Of a DNA stretch of 64,000 nucleotides, positions 42,591 to 51,646 are shown in pieces (within the stretch, counting starts at the first letter, position 1; each line of letters begins with the position of its first letter). The notes under the pieces were generated by a model. It was not told where the DNA came from. It was given only the letters and a program-made list of their open reading frames with translations, and did no database searches. The translations under genes were made by a program, and so were the position numbers. The DNA comes from Bacteroidia bacterium. Lineage in GTDB: Bacteria; Bacteroidota; Bacteroidia; CAIKAF01. The stretch lies in contig JAUHWY010000005.1 of NCBI GenBank assembly GCA_030427255.1, positions 87,776 to 151,775 on the forward strand, written 5' to 3'.

Positions 42591-42733
42591 GGCGGAGGGA
42601 TTGAAGCCGGGAGCGGTTAAGGTTTGGCGCCATGTAGCCCTTAGGCGAGGAAGTGGCGCGCAGCAAACTACCGGAGCCTTAGGGATACAGAGCGCCAAGC
42701 CTTAACCCGAAGGCTGAAAGCCCGTTTCCGCCC
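42591..42733. repeat. Intergenic hairpin element E (class 1 loop)
   Basis: A long stem (42615-42650 with 42671-42708; GGTTAAGGTTTGGCGCCATG pairs with its complement downstream) carries the apex AAGTGGCGCGCAGCAAACTA, the reverse of the class 1 loop. Outer arms GGCGGAGGGA and TTTCCGCC also pair. It lies between convergent gene ends. Confidence 0.7.
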
Positions 42734-42742
42734 CAAATACCC

Positions 42743-43453
42743 TTAGTCTAAATGGGCAGGAAAGCCGGGGTAATCGAAAGGCTGAATGAGCGTGGGGTCG
42801 TTGGGCTCCACATCCCGGCGCGTAATGTTTTTTCCTATAGAATAGGCCTCCAATTGCCCATTGGTCAGCGGTTTAGCCACTTGCATAGCCTCCTTAGGCG
42901 AGCCATGAATCCAGGTTTGCCAATCCTCGGCTTTGGTGAAACAGAGCGGCATGCGCTCCTTGCTGTTGTGAATGTAGGCCATCATTGGGTTTGCAGGCAC
43001 CGTAACCACGCTCATACTGTATAAATCCAGCGCACCATTGTAGGTCCATATGGCTCCTAAAGCCAACAATCGGTTTTGGGTTGCTTGAATTCGGTAAGGA
43101 ACTTTGAGCTTTCCCTGGTGCCTCCATTCGTAAAAAGCATCGACCACGGCAACTCCGCGGCGGTAGGTAAATGGCCCTTTCCATGCCTTACTTTGTTCGA
43201 GGTTTTCGACCCGCGCATTGGCCATACGTTTTGCCCAAGCCGGGTCAAATGAGGCATTCCAAGAGGGCGTCAGGCCCCAATACATAGGCTGCAACTGAGG
43301 ACCATCGGCTGTAAGCATGGGTAGTGCCGGATGGGAGCTGCGGTGCACAGAAACCAAAAATGTTGGCGGAAAAAGGACTTGCAACAAGGCTTGAGCCTCA
43401 AATTGCGCCTGCACCTGTTCGGGCTTAAAATAAACGGAAGCGTTGTAGCACAT
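42743..43453 (-). CDS. SOS response-associated peptidase family protein (HMCES/YedK-like)
   Basis: A 236-aa SRAP domain. Cys2 (MCYN) forms the thiazolidine cross-link with abasic sites. NARVEN holds the conserved Asn, VDAFYEWRHQGK the Glu, and AYIHNSKERMPLCF the His. HMCES-like proteins shield abasic sites in single-stranded DNA by covalent attachment. The start is certain because Cys must follow the initiator Met. The upstream lipoprotein stop overlaps this ATG. Confidence 0.92.
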   Translation of the reverse strand: MCYNASVYFKPEQVQAQFEAQALLQVLFPPTFLVSVHRSSHPALPMLTADGPQLQPMYWGLTPSWNASFDPAWAKRMANARVENLEQSKAWKGPFTYRRGVAVVDAFYEWRHQGKLKVPYRIQATQNRLLALGAIWTYNGALDLYSMSVVTVPANPMMAYIHNSKERMPLCFTKAEDWQTWIHGSPKEAMQVAKPLTNGQLEAYSIGKNITRRDVEPNDPTLIQPFDYPGFPAHLD

Positions 43454-43680
43454 CAGTCGCCCACTTGTTCGGGTTCACCCACCGGAGTATTGGCATCCGG
43501 CGGCAAATGGCGAAGCCTTTGCCCCTCTTTTGGGCGCAGGTCGGGCACATCGGGTTTGGGTGCCGGTCCACTTTCGGCAGGTGTTTGCTCATTGGTCTTT
43601 AAGGGCCGTTCGGTACTTCGGCAAGAAATGGAACCCAAAAGGGCAAGAAACAGCGCCGAAAGAAAGAAAAAGGGCTTCAT
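43453..43680 (-). CDS. Small proline-rich lipoprotein of unknown function
   Basis: A 75-aa protein. MKPFFFLSALFLALLGSISC gives a lipoprotein signal with SISC as the lipobox, then a hydrophilic Pro/Glu-rich mature region of about 55 residues (for example PESGPAPKPDVPDLRPKEGQ in part). Low complexity suggests a flexible chain. It ends where the SRAP gene begins. Function unknown. Confidence 0.6.
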   Translation of the reverse strand: MKPFFFLSALFLALLGSISCRSTERPLKTNEQTPAESGPAPKPDVPDLRPKEGQRLRHLPPDANTPVGEPEQVGD

Positions 43681-43715
43681 TGGAGGGATTTTATTACATT
43701 AGAGAATTGCGGGCT

Positions 43716-45968
43716 ATGAGGAATGTTGAGCCATTAAAATTACAGAGAATGGGGAGGTTTTTAGTCATTTTTTTGTGCTTTTTAAGCACTTTAAAGGTCC
43801 ATGGAGGCCCTGGAGACACTTTATTTCATGTGCAAAGCCACGATAAAGTGCACCTGAATTGGTTTGGCAACTTTGACCGCTGGGCCGACTTTCCTACCGC
43901 AGGCAGCGGTCCTTTTTACAGAGTGGTGATGGACTATACTTTAGGCTGCCCGTCTACAGGCTGTTCGGAATGGGACTATACCACACAGGTATTTTTGAGG
44001 CACCGCACAGGAGTTATGGACAGCAATGCCGTTCAACATCCTTACTTTACCGTAAACGGCAACAGTCCGGACTCTGTAGGCTTGTCGTTTAGCCCTACGT
44101 ACATTACGTTTTGGGACACCCTAAATCAAGAAGTAGACACCACTTTTTACCCCCAAGTTCAAGTGGTTCTATTTCAAAACCCAAGCCAACCGGGACAAGC
44201 CACCGACACCCTTATGGGCTGGCCGGTGTGGTCGTGGTACCCTTTGTTTGATGCCAACGGCCAGGTTATAGACTCCGTTTGGTGGGCTGCCGACTCTGTG
44301 GTGCAGCAAAGTTTCAGCACTACATACCAAGTATTCGAAGTAATAGAAGATTATGAACTTGGACGGGTAATCACCCCCTTTTCGGGCACCTTTGGTACCG
44401 GTTGGTCTTGGCGCTGGAGTTACGATGTAACCGATTATCAGCATTTGCTTAAAGATTCGGTAGAAATTCGAGCCAAATACAGCGGATGGCAAGACGGGTT
44501 TACGGTGAGCCTTGATTTTTATTTTATTGAGGGCAATCCGCCTTTGGAGGCCCTTCAAATAAAAAAAATGTTTGGAGGCTCGTTTGCCTATGGAAACCCC
44601 AACCAACCCATTAATAACCGCATGCGGCCCTTAATGCACAAACCTTTAGCACAGTCCGCACGTACCGATGCCCTTTTGCATATTACGGGTCATGGATTTG
44701 GAGGAAACGAAAATTGCGCAGAGTTCTGCAGTAAAGCCTATTATTTAGATGTGGATCAACAACAAAGAGCCTCGGCTCAGGTTTGGCGCGATGGCTGCGG
44801 CTGGAATCCAATTTTTCCGCAAGGCGGCACCTGGGTTTATGACCGCTCCAATTGGTGTCCCGGCGATAAGGTAGATTGGTACCGCCACAAGGTCAATAGC
44901 TGGTTGGGCAGCGACAGCAGCGAAATCCGTTTTAGAATGCAAGATTTTGTGAACATAAACAACAACAACACCAGTTATATTGCAGAAGGGTATGTCATTG
45001 ATTATGCCGCTCCGAGTTATCCGGTGGAAGCTTCTTTGGAATCCATTTTGGCTCCCTCAAATACCCTTCCGAACAGTAGGCACAACCCCATTTGTGGAAG
45101 CCCTGTGGTGCAGGTGCGCAACGAGGGTGCACAGACCTTAACAGAGCTGAGTTTTGAGTATGGTGTGGAGGGTGGTCCCATGTATAGCCATACGTGGACC
45201 GGACAATTGGAATTGTTGGAAACCGAAACCATAGAGCTTCCTCCGATTGGCTCCTGGTTTAATGGGTTTGGGCAAAAAAAGTTCGTGGTGCGCATTGTGC
45301 AAGCCAACCAACAAAGCGATGCCCTAAGCTTCAACAATGAAAAGACCAGCCTATTTGAATCGGTACCTCAGTTTCCCGACTCCATGGTGCTTTTTCTTAA
45401 AACCAATGTGCGCCCCAACGAAAACAGTTGGGAATTGACCGATGCTCAGGGTCAGGTGGTAGCTTCAGCAAATGGCTTTGCGGCCAATGCCATTCGCAGA
45501 GACACCTTGCGTTTAAGCCCTGGCTGTTATCGATTCCGCTTTTTAGACACGGGAGGAGATGGCTTGTCATTTTGGGCCAACCCTAATGCAGGCAACGGCT
45601 TATTGCGCTTTGAACAAATCAGTACCTCAGGGATTCAGCCGCTCAAAATTTTTCAACCGGACTTTGGCAGTGGGGTAGATTTCAGCTTTACCGTGGGTTA
45701 TGAAATGAATGTAGTCAACGAAAAAAAGCTCTATTGGTCATGCTATCCGGTGCCAACCTCGCATGGACTCAGCATTGATTTAAGCATGCTTCCGGAGGGC
45801 CTTTATGACCTTAGTTTGGCAGATATGCAAGGTCGAATACTCAAACGCGAAACCTTGAACAAGGGGCTGCATCACTGGGACATTCAAAACCTCAGTCCCG
45901 GGGTATATCTACTTAGCATGGAGAGTCCTGAGGGACAAATAGACCTAAAAAGGGTGGTAAAGCAGTAA
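43716..45968 (+). CDS. Secreted PNGase F-like protein with T9SS sorting domain
   Basis: A 750-aa protein. The signal region MGRFLVIFLCFLSTLKVHGG is preceded by ten residues; an ATG at 43749 is an alternative start. About residues 40-380 resemble peptide-N-glycosidase F, with MDYTLGCPSTGCSEWDYTTQ near the start and FGGNENCAEFCSK plus several Trp-rich strands. A second beta region (ASLESILAPSNTLPNSRHNP) and a sorting domain (CYPVPTSHGLSIDLSM … GVYLLSMESPEGQIDLKRVVKQ in parts) follow. PNGase F releases N-glycans from glycoproteins; activity here is inferred. Confidence 0.75.
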   Translation: MRNVEPLKLQRMGRFLVIFLCFLSTLKVHGGPGDTLFHVQSHDKVHLNWFGNFDRWADFPTAGSGPFYRVVMDYTLGCPSTGCSEWDYTTQVFLRHRTGVMDSNAVQHPYFTVNGNSPDSVGLSFSPTYITFWDTLNQEVDTTFYPQVQVVLFQNPSQPGQATDTLMGWPVWSWYPLFDANGQVIDSVWWAADSVVQQSFSTTYQVFEVIEDYELGRVITPFSGTFGTGWSWRWSYDVTDYQHLLKDSVEIRAKYSGWQDGFTVSLDFYFIEGNPPLEALQIKKMFGGSFAYGNPNQPINNRMRPLMHKPLAQSARTDALLHITGHGFGGNENCAEFCSKAYYLDVDQQQRASAQVWRDGCGWNPIFPQGGTWVYDRSNWCPGDKVDWYRHKVNSWLGSDSSEIRFRMQDFVNINNNNTSYIAEGYVIDYAAPSYPVEASLESILAPSNTLPNSRHNPICGSPVVQVRNEGAQTLTELSFEYGVEGGPMYSHTWTGQLELLETETIELPPIGSWFNGFGQKKFVVRIVQANQQSDALSFNNEKTSLFESVPQFPDSMVLFLKTNVRPNENSWELTDAQGQVVASANGFAANAIRRDTLRLSPGCYRFRFLDTGGDGLSFWANPNAGNGLLRFEQISTSGIQPLKIFQPDFGSGVDFSFTVGYEMNVVNEKKLYWSCYPVPTSHGLSIDLSMLPEGLYDLSLADMQGRILKRETLNKGLHHWDIQNLSPGVYLLSMESPEGQIDLKRVVKQ

Positions 45969-46022
45969 AAAGAAGCCAAACAAAGGGCTTGTAGCTCAAA
46001 GAAAACCTGTATTTTGGGGTTC

Positions 46023-47174
46023 ATGCAGTCTTTAGAACCCCGAGAACAGCAGTGGCTTGAATCCTTTCGCCGCGACATCCACAAGCACCCCGAAATTGGT
46101 TTGGAAGAGCACCGAACCTCCCAAAAAGTAACAGAGGCTCTTGAGGATTGCAAACCCGATCATAGCTTAGAGTTAGCAGGGACTGGAAGGTTATTCATCT
46201 TTGGAACGCAGGGGCCTATGCTAATGATTCGTGCCGAATTGGATGCACTTCCCTTAAAAGAAGTAAATCCGGATTTACCCTACGCATCGAGTGTGAAAGG
46301 GAAAGGGCATTTATGCGGTCATGATGGCCACATGACCATGCTGGTGGGCTTGGCAAGAAAGTTGGCCCAAAAGCCCATGGAAGGAAAGCGTATTGCCTTG
46401 TTATTTCAGCCGGCCGAAGAAACCGGGCAGGGAGGTCCGGAAGTTGTAAAAGATCCCGTATTCCAAAAACATAAGCCGGACGCAGCCATAGCCCTGCACA
46501 ACATTCCGGGCATTCCCTTAGGCGAAGTCCGCATAAAAGATGGGGCTTTCACCCCTGCATCGCTGGGAGCCACCCTATTTCTGGAAGGCAAAACCAGCCA
46601 TGCAGCAGAACCTCACAGGGGCATCAACCCTGCCTTAGCCATGGCTCAAATTGCCATTGGAGCCTCTAAAATGGTGCAGCCTGATATTTCAAAAGCCGAT
46701 TTCAGTTTGCTTACCCCGGTAGAAAGCCAAATGGGCAGCAAGGCCTTTGGGACCTCTGCCGGGGAAGGATTTATGCGCTATACCTTAAGAACCCTGGACA
46801 ATGAAGGTTTGGAATCATTGCACCGCCGATTTTTAGAAATGGCTCAAAAAGAAGCCGAAAAAGCAGGACTGCGCCTTTCGCATACCCAAGAGGAAGTATT
46901 TTTTGCCAACCAAAACACCCCCTATTTGTGCCGTCAATTGCGCGAAACGGTGCGTGACTTAGCGGCACCATTGAAAGAGCTCGAAGTTCCTTATCCTTGG
47001 TGTGAAGACTTTGGCGCCATCACCCAGGAAGTACCCGGCATGATGTTTGGCCTAGGCTCCGGCGAAGACCAACCGGCGCTGCATAACCCGGATTTCAACT
47101 TCCCCGACGCCCTTTTAGGCCATGGTATTGCCCTCTTTTATGCCTTTGCCCAACAGTGGAACCCAAACGCATGA
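46023..47174 (+). CDS. M20-family amidohydrolase
   Basis: A 383-aa metal-dependent amidohydrolase. FRRDIHKHPEIGLEE at the N terminus, MIRAELDALPLKE (metal Asp), LCGHDGHMTMLVGLA, QPAEETGQGGPEV and a dimerisation lid KTSHAAEPHRGINPALA match IAA-amino-acid/N-acyl-amino-acid hydrolases. It cleaves an N-acyl or amide bond of an amino-acid derivative in the cytoplasm. No signal peptide. A TTG at 46014 is a weaker alternative start. Its stop overlaps the racemase start (ATGA), which suggests joint action on amino acids. Confidence 0.88.
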   Translation: MQSLEPREQQWLESFRRDIHKHPEIGLEEHRTSQKVTEALEDCKPDHSLELAGTGRLFIFGTQGPMLMIRAELDALPLKEVNPDLPYASSVKGKGHLCGHDGHMTMLVGLARKLAQKPMEGKRIALLFQPAEETGQGGPEVVKDPVFQKHKPDAAIALHNIPGIPLGEVRIKDGAFTPASLGATLFLEGKTSHAAEPHRGINPALAMAQIAIGASKMVQPDISKADFSLLTPVESQMGSKAFGTSAGEGFMRYTLRTLDNEGLESLHRRFLEMAQKEAEKAGLRLSHTQEEVFFANQNTPYLCRQLRETVRDLAAPLKELEVPYPWCEDFGAITQEVPGMMFGLGSGEDQPALHNPDFNFPDALLGHGIALFYAFAQQWNPNA

Positions 47175-48352
47175 GAAACACCTCACGCATACTGCTCAAC
47201 CGAGAATCCTTAAAGGCTAACCTTAGCTTTTTGCGCCGCATGATGGGCCAAGACCGACTCATTTCTTTGGTGGTTAAAGGAAATGCCTATGGCCATGGCA
47301 TTCATGCCTACGTGCCTTTGGCCGAGAGCTTGGGCATGCATCACTTTTCTGTATTTAGTGCCTGGGAGGCCTGGCAAGTAAAAGAGGCCGCCAATCAGCC
47401 ATGCGAAATAATGATTATGGGCATGCTGTTTCCGGATGAGCTAGACTGGGCCATTCGGCATAAGGTTTCCTTTTTTGTATTTGACTTAGACCGGCTTCGC
47501 TTGGCCATAGAAACCGCAAAAAACCTAGGCATCCCTGCTCGAATTCACCTAGAAGTAGAGACAGGAATGAACCGAACAGGTCTGGAAAGAGGCTGTTGGG
47601 AAGAAACCTGCCGGCTGTTGCACCATAACAAACAGTGGTTGGTATTTGAAGGGCTTTGCACCCATTTTGCCGGTGCCGAAAGCATTGCCAACTATGCCCG
47701 TATCATGCGGCAAAAAAAACAGTTTGGCATGGCCCGTGCCTATTTTGCCAGTCATGGACATAGACCCAAACGTTACCATTGTGCCTGCTCTGCCGCTGCC
47801 ATTCGTTATCCTGCCACGCGCATGGATATGGTGCGCATCGGCATTCTTCAATATGGCTTTTGGCCTAGTCGCGAAACCTTTATCGAATACGTTAAAAACA
47901 GAAAACGAAAAGACGATCCGCTTAAACGAGTCATTCGTTGGGAGTCCGAAGTAATGAGCACAAAGCAGGTAGCCGAAGGCGATTTTATTGGATACGGCAC
48001 CAGCTTTTTGGCTCCCCGGCCTATGCATATTGCCGTGGTGCCTGTAGGCTACTCCCATGGATTCAGCAGAGCGCTAAGCAATAGTGGGCATGCCTTGGTG
48101 CGAGGACGACGTGTGCCGGTCATTGGCACCATAAATATGAACGCCCTAAGCTTGGACATTACCGATGTCCCGGAAGTTGTTCCCGGAGATGAAGTAGTGC
48201 TCATTGGTCATCAAGACGACCAAGAAGTCTCTGTGGCTTCTTTTAGCGAAATGAGCAGCCAGCTCAACTATGAACTGCTCACGCGGCTTCCTATGGATAT
48301 TCCCCGACAAGTATATCCCATTACTCCTTCCGATGCACCCAAGTCAGGCTAA
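47171..48352 (+). CDS. Alanine racemase-family PLP enzyme
   Basis: A 393-aa fold-III PLP enzyme. The PLP Lys lies in SLVVKGNAYGHG (Ala racemases usually have VVKANAYGHG). VETGMNRTGLE, CSAAAIRYP and RIGILQYGFWPS follow, and the C-domain Tyr is in VPVGYSHGFSR (usually GYADG). The C-domain motif INMNALSLDIT replaces the more typical CMDQ. These changes leave room for a related racemase or a broad-specificity enzyme. The last 32 bp overlap the convergent kelch-like gene. ATG at 47171 overlaps the M20 stop. Confidence 0.82.
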   Translation: MRNTSRILLNRESLKANLSFLRRMMGQDRLISLVVKGNAYGHGIHAYVPLAESLGMHHFSVFSAWEAWQVKEAANQPCEIMIMGMLFPDELDWAIRHKVSFFVFDLDRLRLAIETAKNLGIPARIHLEVETGMNRTGLERGCWEETCRLLHHNKQWLVFEGLCTHFAGAESIANYARIMRQKKQFGMARAYFASHGHRPKRYHCACSAAAIRYPATRMDMVRIGILQYGFWPSRETFIEYVKNRKRKDDPLKRVIRWESEVMSTKQVAEGDFIGYGTSFLAPRPMHIAVVPVGYSHGFSRALSNSGHALVRGRRVPVIGTINMNALSLDITDVPEVVPGDEVVLIGHQDDQEVSVASFSEMSSQLNYELLTRLPMDIPRQVYPITPSDAPKSG

Positions 48353-49913
48353 ACTGATGGCCGCTGCCCGTGGAACCTCGCACCACATAAATACCGGAAG
48401 CTAAGGAAGCATCCAAAGGAACCTTAAGCTCCTTTGCATCCACCTGTTCTCGGATTGGCCTGCCCACCCGTTTTCCTGAAGAATCAAAAACTTCAATGCC
48501 TACTTGACCTAAAACATCCGCTGCTTTCAACCACAGGGCCGCCCCATTTCCTGGGTTTGGAAGCAATTGTGCTTCAAAAGGCAAGGGGGCATCAAAGGCC
48601 TCAAAAGCCATGCTCTGGTCCTGCTTTATCCAAACTTCAAAAACCCTAAGGCTTGCTTTGGTCAATTGGGTTTGATTGGCCGAAAATGGATTGGGCGAGC
48701 TACTTTCCAATCCCCCCAGCAAATAGCCCAACAAAAAGGAGTCGGCTTGCATCTCATGCAATCGAAAAACACCATTGGAATATTGGGGTGCTAAACTCAC
48801 GGGCACAAACTCGGCCGAGGCTCCAAAATAACCGGGAAGGATGTCCGGCATCACAAATTCCGCCAAACTGCTGTCTGCATATCGGCTCACGCGACTAATG
48901 GTTGGCACAAAGGGAACCAAAGGGTCGTCTATCAATTGTCCATTTTGATAATAATACCGGCTCATACTACCTAAAAACAAGTGATGCAACTGGTCGTGTA
49001 TGCTGTCAAACAAACTCAAATGGGCTCCATGATAATTGGCCAATTGCTGGCTAAAGCTTGGCTCAGGAACAATACCGTCCTCTCGTATGCGCACCGGATA
49101 CAACCAAGGCAAGTCCTGATTTACCTGAAAAACCCCCGAGGAAATTACATATCCGGGTTTGCCGGCACGTGTCATTTCTTCTAATAAACTAAAGTCCCTG
49201 CGGTGCAAATGGCCTGGATCACTGAGGCTCTGCACCTGACTCAGCTGCATGTTGTTCCTGTCTACATGAAACCAAAGCAATGCTTCTGTATAGCTTTGGC
49301 TGTAGGTGGGGTTTCCCATAGGATTGTACCTGCCGTCGAACCGATGACCACCTGCCACAAAAAGCTTTCCCTCAATATCCCCCATATAGCCGCCGGTAAT
49401 CGCCATACGTTGGTCTTGAATTTGTTGCACAAAAGAAGATGCATTCCCTTGTTGCCAAATGGCTTGAACCATTCCGGGTACGTCTATCAAACACAGTGCC
49501 GGATACGTAATATGGTCTTGAGCAGAACCAACATATCCATAGCCTCCTCCAAAATATAAGGTATCTCCCATTTGGTAAAATACCGGATTGGTTAAAGCCA
49601 GCTGCTCGGCAATGGGCACGGGCATTTGAGACAAGGGCAGGGATTTCCAGGTGCCGCTTGCCAAATGTCCAACAAACAAGCTATCGTTATTAAAGCTCTG
49701 CGGAAATGCATTAAAAGGCTGCCGTGCATGAAGTCCATCACGGCGGCCACCTACCACCAAAACCAAGCTGTCGTGCGCAGCCCAAGCATAAGAATGAAAG
49801 CCGGGATTTGCTACTCCTGCATCCCGCACAAAAACACGCCAAGGGAAGTGGTCTTGCTGACTCCATAAGCCATGTAAGGTCAGCCAAAAGAAGAAAATGA
49901 TTCCGGTTTTCAT
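48321..49913 (-). CDS. Secreted kelch-like beta-propeller protein with T9SS sorting domain
   Basis: A 530-aa protein with signal peptide ending GLWSQ. Repeated strands with double Gly (VLVVGGRRDG, LYFGGGYGYVG, MAITGGYMGDIEGKLFVAGG) suggest a beta propeller of roughly six blades. The last 80 residues (LLPNPGNGAALWLKA, EVFDSSGKRVG, LASGIYVVRG) are a sorting domain. Surface or secreted binding protein; ligand unknown. The short 3' overlap with the racemase gene is convergent. Confidence 0.8.
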   Translation of the reverse strand: MKTGIIFFFWLTLHGLWSQQDHFPWRVFVRDAGVANPGFHSYAWAAHDSLVLVVGGRRDGLHARQPFNAFPQSFNNDSLFVGHLASGTWKSLPLSQMPVPIAEQLALTNPVFYQMGDTLYFGGGYGYVGSAQDHITYPALCLIDVPGMVQAIWQQGNASSFVQQIQDQRMAITGGYMGDIEGKLFVAGGHRFDGRYNPMGNPTYSQSYTEALLWFHVDRNNMQLSQVQSLSDPGHLHRRDFSLLEEMTRAGKPGYVISSGVFQVNQDLPWLYPVRIREDGIVPEPSFSQQLANYHGAHLSLFDSIHDQLHHLFLGSMSRYYYQNGQLIDDPLVPFVPTISRVSRYADSSLAEFVMPDILPGYFGASAEFVPVSLAPQYSNGVFRLHEMQADSFLLGYLLGGLESSSPNPFSANQTQLTKASLRVFEVWIKQDQSMAFEAFDAPLPFEAQLLPNPGNGAALWLKAADVLGQVGIEVFDSSGKRVGRPIREQVDAKELKVPLDASLASGIYVVRGSTGSGHQFSLTWVHRKE

Positions 49914-49950
49914 ACAAGGTGTATTTTGTACGAAATTGCTACCTTCTTTC

Positions 49951-50862
49951 CTACTTATTGGTGACTTTTATCACCCCGTCATGACTGATTTGCAAAAAGT
50001 TAGGATTTAGCTCTTGTTTAACCCCTTGCATCCACAATTCCAAAAGGCTTTCCTTACCAAATAGAGCGCTCTCCAACAAGGCCAAAACATGCGATTTTTG
50101 AGGCACGGATAGGTGTTGAATCACAACAGCATCGATGTCGCTTAGCACCCAGTCTCCCCTTTCCGGCAAAGGCGCTAACAATTGCCGCAAGGACTCCATA
50201 TCGGGATTTTCCTGAACCCGCAATTGTTCAAATAAATCCAAGGCAAAGCGAAGCCTAAGCGCATGATGCTGTGTATCTCCACGCCGACTTGGCCAAAACT
50301 GCTCGTGCTGCATTACAAAATCCCAATGGGGATGCCCATTGCTCAACGCAGGCCCGGAAGCCGGATACAAAAAACTTGAAACCCAAGCCTTAAACTCAGG
50401 AGCCTTGGCCCAATCTAAAGGATTCCCCTCCAGCAATGCCTCAAAAATACTGTCGTTTAAATCGGCCCGGTCTTGCAAAGCAAGCATATACCGCATCCTA
50501 AAGGAAAAATCCTGCAAGCTGTCCTTGGCATACAATTCCACATGCTTCCAGCGTGCATGCTCAGGCAGCTGCAATCGCTCCAAAAAGTGCGTTTTGGCAT
50601 AGGCTCCTACCAAACGGTGTTGCTCTTCTCCCTTGGCGTTGACCAAAACAAAGGTGGGAAACAGGCGAACGGTAAGAGGAAGGTTGGGAGCCGGGGCCAA
50701 AAACTTGCGGATATGCCAGGACTTTAACTCCGGGGCCGGCAGCACTTCCTGCTCCATGCGCATGCAGGCCGGGCAGCTTTTGGTCGAAAAATACCAAAGG
50801 CTTTCTTGAGCAAACAAGCCGCCTGCAGAAAAAAAGAGACAAAAAAAAGCCCGGACCATCAT
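49951..50862 (-). CDS. Secreted thioredoxin-fold protein (CPAC motif)
   Basis: About 303 aa. Signal peptide ends GLFAQ; the thioredoxin half has LWYFSTKSCPACMRMEQEVL with CxxC as CPAC near residue 37 and cis-Pro in LFPTFVLVN. The helical C-terminal 170 residues are unrecognised. It probably reduces or oxidises disulfides in the periplasm. Start is uncertain: ATG at 50862 or 50859 lies in the loop of a strong hairpin terminator, and ATG at 50886 lies upstream of it. Confidence 0.72.
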   Translation of the reverse strand: MMVRAFFCLFFSAGGLFAQESLWYFSTKSCPACMRMEQEVLPAPELKSWHIRKFLAPAPNLPLTVRLFPTFVLVNAKGEEQHRLVGAYAKTHFLERLQLPEHARWKHVELYAKDSLQDFSFRMRYMLALQDRADLNDSIFEALLEGNPLDWAKAPEFKAWVSSFLYPASGPALSNGHPHWDFVMQHEQFWPSRRGDTQHHALRLRFALDLFEQLRVQENPDMESLRQLLAPLPERGDWVLSDIDAVVIQHLSVPQKSHVLALLESALFGKESLLELWMQGVKQELNPNFLQISHDGVIKVTNK

Positions 50863-50882
50863 ATAAGATGTCCGGGCAAAAA
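50841..50882 (-). terminator. Hairpin terminator of the RRM gene overlapping the next start codon
   Basis: A perfect 8-bp stem GCCCGGAC (50849-50856) / GTCCGGGC (50870-50877) with a 13-nt loop is flanked by A8 and A5. On the minus strand it ends in T8. It lies 17 bp after the RRM gene stop. The start codons at 50859-50862 of the thioredoxin-fold gene are inside the loop. Confidence 0.8.
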
Positions 50883-50898
50883 TCATACCTAAATCAAA

Positions 50899-51291
50899 TT
50901 ACCAGCTTCCGCCTTCGTTTGAATTGCCGTAGTCGTTTCTAGGACGTGAGCCACCGCCGCTGCGGAAGCCGCCACCGCCTTGACGGTCACGGAAACCACC
51001 GCCGCCGCCACCGCCACCGGGACGACGAAAACCGCCTTGAGGACGGTCCTCTTTGGGACGTGCTTTTTTAACCACAATTACATGGTGGTCATATTCGGCC
51101 TGATCTAACTCGGTAATAGCCTTTTGCGCGTCGTCGTCGTTGCTCATTTCAACGAATCCAAAACGCTTAGACATGCCGGTTTCACGGTCCATGATAACCT
51201 TCGCAGAGGTTACTTCTCCATACGACGAAAAAAGGTCGTGGAGGTCTTCGCTCGTGGTGTCACCACTAAGCTTTGCAACAAAAATGTTCAT
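50899..51291 (-). CDS. Single-RRM glycine-rich RNA-binding protein
   Basis: A 130-aa protein. MNIFVAKLSGDTTSEDLHDLF begins an RRM; RNP2 is NIFVAKL and RNP1 is KRFGFVEM near residue 45. A basic Gly/Arg-rich tail (PQGGFRRPGGGGGGGGFRDR in part) follows from about residue 85. Such proteins bind single-stranded RNA and are often cold-induced in bacteria. A 5' leader of about 97 nt lies between the promoter and the start, leaving room for leader control. The extension to 51333 is rejected as the family starts at MNIFVAKL. Confidence 0.92.
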   Translation of the reverse strand: MNIFVAKLSGDTTSEDLHDLFSSYGEVTSAKVIMDRETGMSKRFGFVEMSNDDDAQKAITELDQAEYDHHVIVVKKARPKEDRPQGGFRRPGGGGGGGGFRDRQGGGGFRSGGGSRPRNDYGNSNEGGSW

Positions 51292-51390
51292 AGGAAAAAA
51301 AGAAAAAAAACGATTGGTCTTAGAACTTACCAATCTGATCTGTAGGCCAGGGCTTATAGAGCCAGATGTAGCTTATCGCTAAGATTTAGG

Positions 51391-51421
51391 CAAAGCTAGG
51401 CCTAAGTTTTTACATACACAA
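51391..51421 (-). promoter_or_regulatory. Promoter of the RRM gene
   Basis: On the minus strand TTG (51419-51421) and TAGCTTTG (51391-51398) are 20 nt apart. The transcript would have a leader of about 90-100 nt containing several short inverted repeats. Confidence 0.6.
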
Positions 51422-51470
51422 GCTATTTGCCAATCTCTTTGGACTCTTTTTTTTGGGCGCCTGTTCCTGC

Positions 51471-51591
51471 CCTTAGTCCTGCTCCGTTGCCGTGGGGCTT
51501 AGGCCGGCTCCTGTTTCGTCAGCGTTTGCTGGCGCGCCACGTGCCTCAACAGGCCGCCCTAGGCCCCACAGCATCCGGGGCATCCCTGCGG
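51471..51591. repeat. Intergenic hairpin element F (class 1 loop)
   Basis: Flanks CCTTAGTCCTGCTCCG (51471-51486) and CATCCGGGGCATCCCTGCGG (51572-51591) are identical to element A. The apex GTTTGCTGGCGCGCCACGT differs from A by one inserted base. The stem, GTGGGGCTTAGGCCGGCTCC (left) with its partner at 51548-51569, is unrelated to A in sequence but still paired. Confidence 0.78.
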
Positions 51592-51646
51592 TCAGGGGCG
51601 CGTCTATCTTCATAAACCCCTGAGGTTTTCTTCCTTTTTGCTTGCT

